A DNA stretch of 15,626 nt. Source: an uncultured Collinsella sp. GTDB taxonomy: Bacteria > Actinomycetota > Coriobacteriia > Coriobacteriales > Coriobacteriaceae. The stretch is taken from positions 1-15,626 of the forward strand of contig CAUDCB010000030.1 in the NCBI GenBank assembly GCA_958447915.1. The letters run 5' to 3'. Made by a program: the position numbers and the translations under genes. This document shows positions 13,299-15,626 of this stretch, one piece after another (positions within the stretch are counted from its first letter, which is position 1; the number at the start of each line of letters is the position of its first letter). The notes beneath the pieces were generated by a model, which saw only the letters and a list, made by a program, of their open reading frames with translations, was not told the origin of the DNA and made no database searches.

Positions 13299-15449
13299 AT
13301 GGCATCCAAATACTCCATGAACGACCGTCCCAGCTGGCCTCGCCGCGCCATCGTTACCGCCGGCGAGCCCTACGGCAACAAGGGCCTTCACTTTGGCCAC
13401 GTTGGCGGCGTCTTTGTCCCGGCCGACTTCTTCGCCCGCTTCCTGCGCGACCGTCTGGGCCGCGAGAACGTCATCTTCACCTCGGGCACTGACTGCTACG
13501 GCTCGCCCATCATGGAGAGCTACCGCAAGCTCAAGGAGAACGAGGACTACGACAAGTCCATTAGCGAGTACGTCGAGTCCAACCACTCCCGCCAGGCCGC
13601 GACCCTCAACAACTACAACATCAGCTGCGATATCTACGGCGGCTCGGGCCTTGAGCCGGCTGCGCAGATTCACAACGAGGTTACCGCCGAGATTATCGAG
13701 CGCCTGCACGAGCAGGGCACCATCTCCAAGCGCTCCACGCTGCAGTTCTACGACGCCAAGGCCGGCACATTCCTCAACGGCCGCCAGGTGATTGGCCGCT
13801 GCCCCATCCAGGGCTGCAAGTCCGAGAAGGCGTACGCCGACGAGTGCGACTTGGGTCACCAGTTTGAGCCCGAGGAGCTTATCGCACCCAAGAGCCAGCT
13901 CACCGGCGAGGTGCCCGAGCTGCGCCCGGTCGACAACCTCTACTTCGACCTGCCGGCCTACCTCGACTTTATGAAGACCTACACCGCCAAGCTCGCCCAG
14001 AACCCGCAGGTTCGCTCCGTGGTCTCCAAGACCATGGAGGAGTGGCTGCTGCCGGCTCAGCTCTACATCCAGAATAAGTTCCGCGAGGCCTTCGATGCCG
14101 TCGAGGACCAGCTCCCCGAACACACCGTGCTGGAGCCCGAGGGCAACAAGAGCAGCTTTACCGTCACCTTCCCCAGCTGGAAAGAGCGCGACGACGCCCA
14201 CGCGGTGCTCGCCAACGGCGGCGTGCGCTTCCGCAGCGGCAAGGCGCTCGTGCCCTTCCGCATCACCGGCAACATCGACTGGGGCGTTCCGGTGCCCGAG
14301 GTCGACGGCGTGACCGACGTCACCTGCTGGTGCTGGCCCGAGAGCCTGTGGGCGCCCATCAGCTACACCCGCACCGTACTCGCCCGCGACGCCCGTGCCG
14401 CCGGCGTGACCGAGGGCGTCGCCGCCCAGGATGCCGCCCTCATGGGCGAGCCCGCCGCCGATTCCACGCAGGTCCCCGCGCCCACCTACCAGCACAGCTC
14501 GCTCGACTGGCGCGACTGGTGGTGCTCTGACGACGCGCAGATCTATCAGTTCATCGGTCAGGACAACATCTATTTCTACTGCATCGCGCAAACCGCCATG
14601 TGGGAGGCCCTGGGCTGGGACCTTACGCAGAGCACCGTCAGCGCCTGCTATCACCTGCTCTACATGGGCAAAAAGGCGAGCTCGTCCTCGCAGACGCCTC
14701 CCCCGCCGGCAGACGACCTGCTCAACCACTACACCTGCGAGCAGATGCGTGCGCATTGGCTGTCGCTCGGCCTGTCCGAGAAGCCGGTGAGCTTTAGTCC
14801 CAAGGCATACGACACGCGCGTGACCGGCAAGGACAAGGACGGCAACGAGGTGCGTGCCTGCGACGACAAGCGCGTCATCGATCCGGCCCTTAAGGAGAGC
14901 GCGCTGCTGACCGGCGTCTTCAACCGCCTGGCCCGCAGCTGCTTCTACGGCGTCGCCATCAAGGAGGGCGACGAGAGCCCCTATCGCAACGGCTGCATCC
15001 CCGCCGGTGCCGCCTCCGCCGCCGTGGTCGAGGCTGCCGAGCAGGCCGCTCTCGCCTTTGAGCAGGCCATGTACAAGTTCGAGACGCACCGCGCGCTTGC
15101 CGTGTGCGACGACTACCTGCGTGCCGCCAACAAGCGCTGGAGCGACGCCTCCAAGGCCGCCAACAAGCTCGAGGGCGAACCAGCCAACGCCGCCATGAAG
15201 CAGGCCCTCGTCGACGCCTTTACCGAGCTGCGTGTGGCGACCGTGCTCATGCACGGCATTGTCCCGGCCGGCTGCGAGCTCATCTGCGAGTACTTCGACG
15301 TCGATCCGGTCGCCTTCTTTAGTTGGGATAACATCTTTGCCTCCACGGACGAGTTTGTGGAGAGCCTGGGCGAGAAGCCCGGCGAGCACCGCGTGAAGCC
15401 GCTGCCCCCGCGCTTCGACTTCTTCAGCAAGCACGAGAGCCAGTACTAA
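13299..15449 (+). CDS. Divergent methionyl-tRNA-synthetase-like class I tRNA ligase
   Basis: This 716-residue protein is organised like MetRS. It has the class I signature HFGH (31-34); an inserted zinc knuckle with C168, C173, C183 and H187 in the place of the MetRS CxxC pairs; WGVPVP and CWCWPESLWAPISY in the active-site region; the QFIGQDNIYFY block; and a C-terminal helical region (about 545-690) matching the anticodon-binding bundle. The KMSKS loop, however, reads KKASSSS (458-464): the catalytic second Lys is replaced. The His of the usual 'KDNIPFH' is Tyr. It may be the cell's adapted MetRS, or a second paralogue with a changed or regulatory role; the window cannot decide. ATG 13299 has AAGGAG 4 nt upstream; the longer upstream frame has no such site and poor sequence. 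Confidence 0.82.
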   Translation: MASKYSMNDRPSWPRRAIVTAGEPYGNKGLHFGHVGGVFVPADFFARFLRDRLGRENVIFTSGTDCYGSPIMESYRKLKENEDYDKSISEYVESNHSRQAATLNNYNISCDIYGGSGLEPAAQIHNEVTAEIIERLHEQGTISKRSTLQFYDAKAGTFLNGRQVIGRCPIQGCKSEKAYADECDLGHQFEPEELIAPKSQLTGEVPELRPVDNLYFDLPAYLDFMKTYTAKLAQNPQVRSVVSKTMEEWLLPAQLYIQNKFREAFDAVEDQLPEHTVLEPEGNKSSFTVTFPSWKERDDAHAVLANGGVRFRSGKALVPFRITGNIDWGVPVPEVDGVTDVTCWCWPESLWAPISYTRTVLARDARAAGVTEGVAAQDAALMGEPAADSTQVPAPTYQHSSLDWRDWWCSDDAQIYQFIGQDNIYFYCIAQTAMWEALGWDLTQSTVSACYHLLYMGKKASSSSQTPPPPADDLLNHYTCEQMRAHWLSLGLSEKPVSFSPKAYDTRVTGKDKDGNEVRACDDKRVIDPALKESALLTGVFNRLARSCFYGVAIKEGDESPYRNGCIPAGAASAAVVEAAEQAALAFEQAMYKFETHRALAVCDDYLRAANKRWSDASKAANKLEGEPANAAMKQALVDAFTELRVATVLMHGIVPAGCELICEYFDVDPVAFFSWDNIFASTDEFVESLGEKPGEHRVKPLPPRFDFFSKHESQY

Positions 15450-15450
15450 A

Positions 15451-15470
15451 GCACGCCAGCAGCGGCGTGC
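15451..15470 (+). other. Short hairpin between the tRNA-ligase-like gene and the next gene
   Basis: GCACGCC (15451-15457) and GGCGTGC (15464-15470) form a 7-bp stem with a 6-nt loop directly after the stop codon. There is no T-tract, so it is not a canonical terminator, and the next gene, 60 bp downstream of the stop codon, may be co-transcribed. Confidence 0.35.
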
Positions 15471-15508
15471 CCGGAAAGTAGTCTATTTGGGACGGGAAGG
15501 AAAGACGG

Positions 15509-15626
15509 ATGTCCAAGCCGCGTCGTCGTAAGCAGAAAAAGCAGGTCAAGGCCGAGCTCAAGCTTAGGCAGTTTGCCGCTACCGAGCTTTCCGACCAGCT
15601 TGCCGCCCAACACTCCGCCGCCGACC
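15509..15626 (+). CDS. Small basic protein of unknown function, 5' part
   Basis: Starts at ATG 15509 with an AAGGA Shine-Dalgarno about 8 nt upstream and runs off the window after 39 codons. The visible N-terminus is strongly basic (MSKPRRRKQKKQVKAELKLR) and then becomes helical and mixed (FAATELSDQLAAQH). Such a start suits a nucleic-acid- or ribosome-associated protein, but no family is recognised. It follows the tRNA-ligase-like gene in the same direction. Confidence 0.6.
   Translation, partial: MSKPRRRKQKKQVKAELKLRQFAATELSDQLAAQHSAAD

Noticed and set aside
13173..15434. A 753-codon open frame antisense to the tRNA-ligase-like gene
   Set aside because: It mirrors the codon bias of the sense gene; its Val/Ala/Gly/Leu-rich product has no recognisable motifs, while the sense strand has HFGH, zinc cysteines and a Shine-Dalgarno.

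Overview
The window looks like a chromosomal segment of a coriobacterial actinomycete, most likely Collinsella or a close relative. This is inferred from GC-rich coding with strong third-position GC bias, Shine-Dalgarno-led genes, and the style of the proteins and intergenic repeats. No rRNA, tRNA or CRISPR array was seen.

Left part (1-4860). The 3' end of a DegV-family gene runs into a palindromic dispersed repeat, which supplies its stop codon, and then into a strong terminator. A gene-poor stretch follows (354-1067) with a 228-bp MITE-like element bounded by 35-bp inverted repeats. Next comes a 1003-codon, less GC-biased gene for a TOTE-type conflict protein: an archaeo-eukaryotic primase domain, an SF2 helicase and a degenerate phospholipase-D-like tail. 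It is flanked by imperfect direct repeats (539-575 and 4079-4114), so it may be a mobile cargo unit. A RelB/DinJ-YafQ toxin-antitoxin pair with a clear operator lies convergent to it.

Middle part (4860-10680). On the minus strand lie a LOG-family nucleotide hydrolase with an intrinsic terminator just before its ribosome binding site, tRNA-guanine transglycosylase (tgt), and an SDR oxidoreductase. On the plus strand is a tail-anchored coiled-coil protein of unknown function. The gaps after the SDR gene and after queA each carry a REP-like palindrome cluster plus a 139-nt structured element. The two elements have the same helices maintained by compensatory base changes, and each abuts the stop codon of the upstream minus-strand gene. 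This paired element is the least explained feature of the window.

Right part (10680-15626). On the minus strand are a zincin-like membrane peptidase (DUF3267 type), queH and queA. With tgt, these give three steps of queuosine tRNA modification: base exchange, epoxyqueuosine formation and its reduction. Divergent from them is a methionyl-tRNA-synthetase-like class I ligase with a degraded KMSKS loop, followed by the start of a small basic protein cut by the window end.
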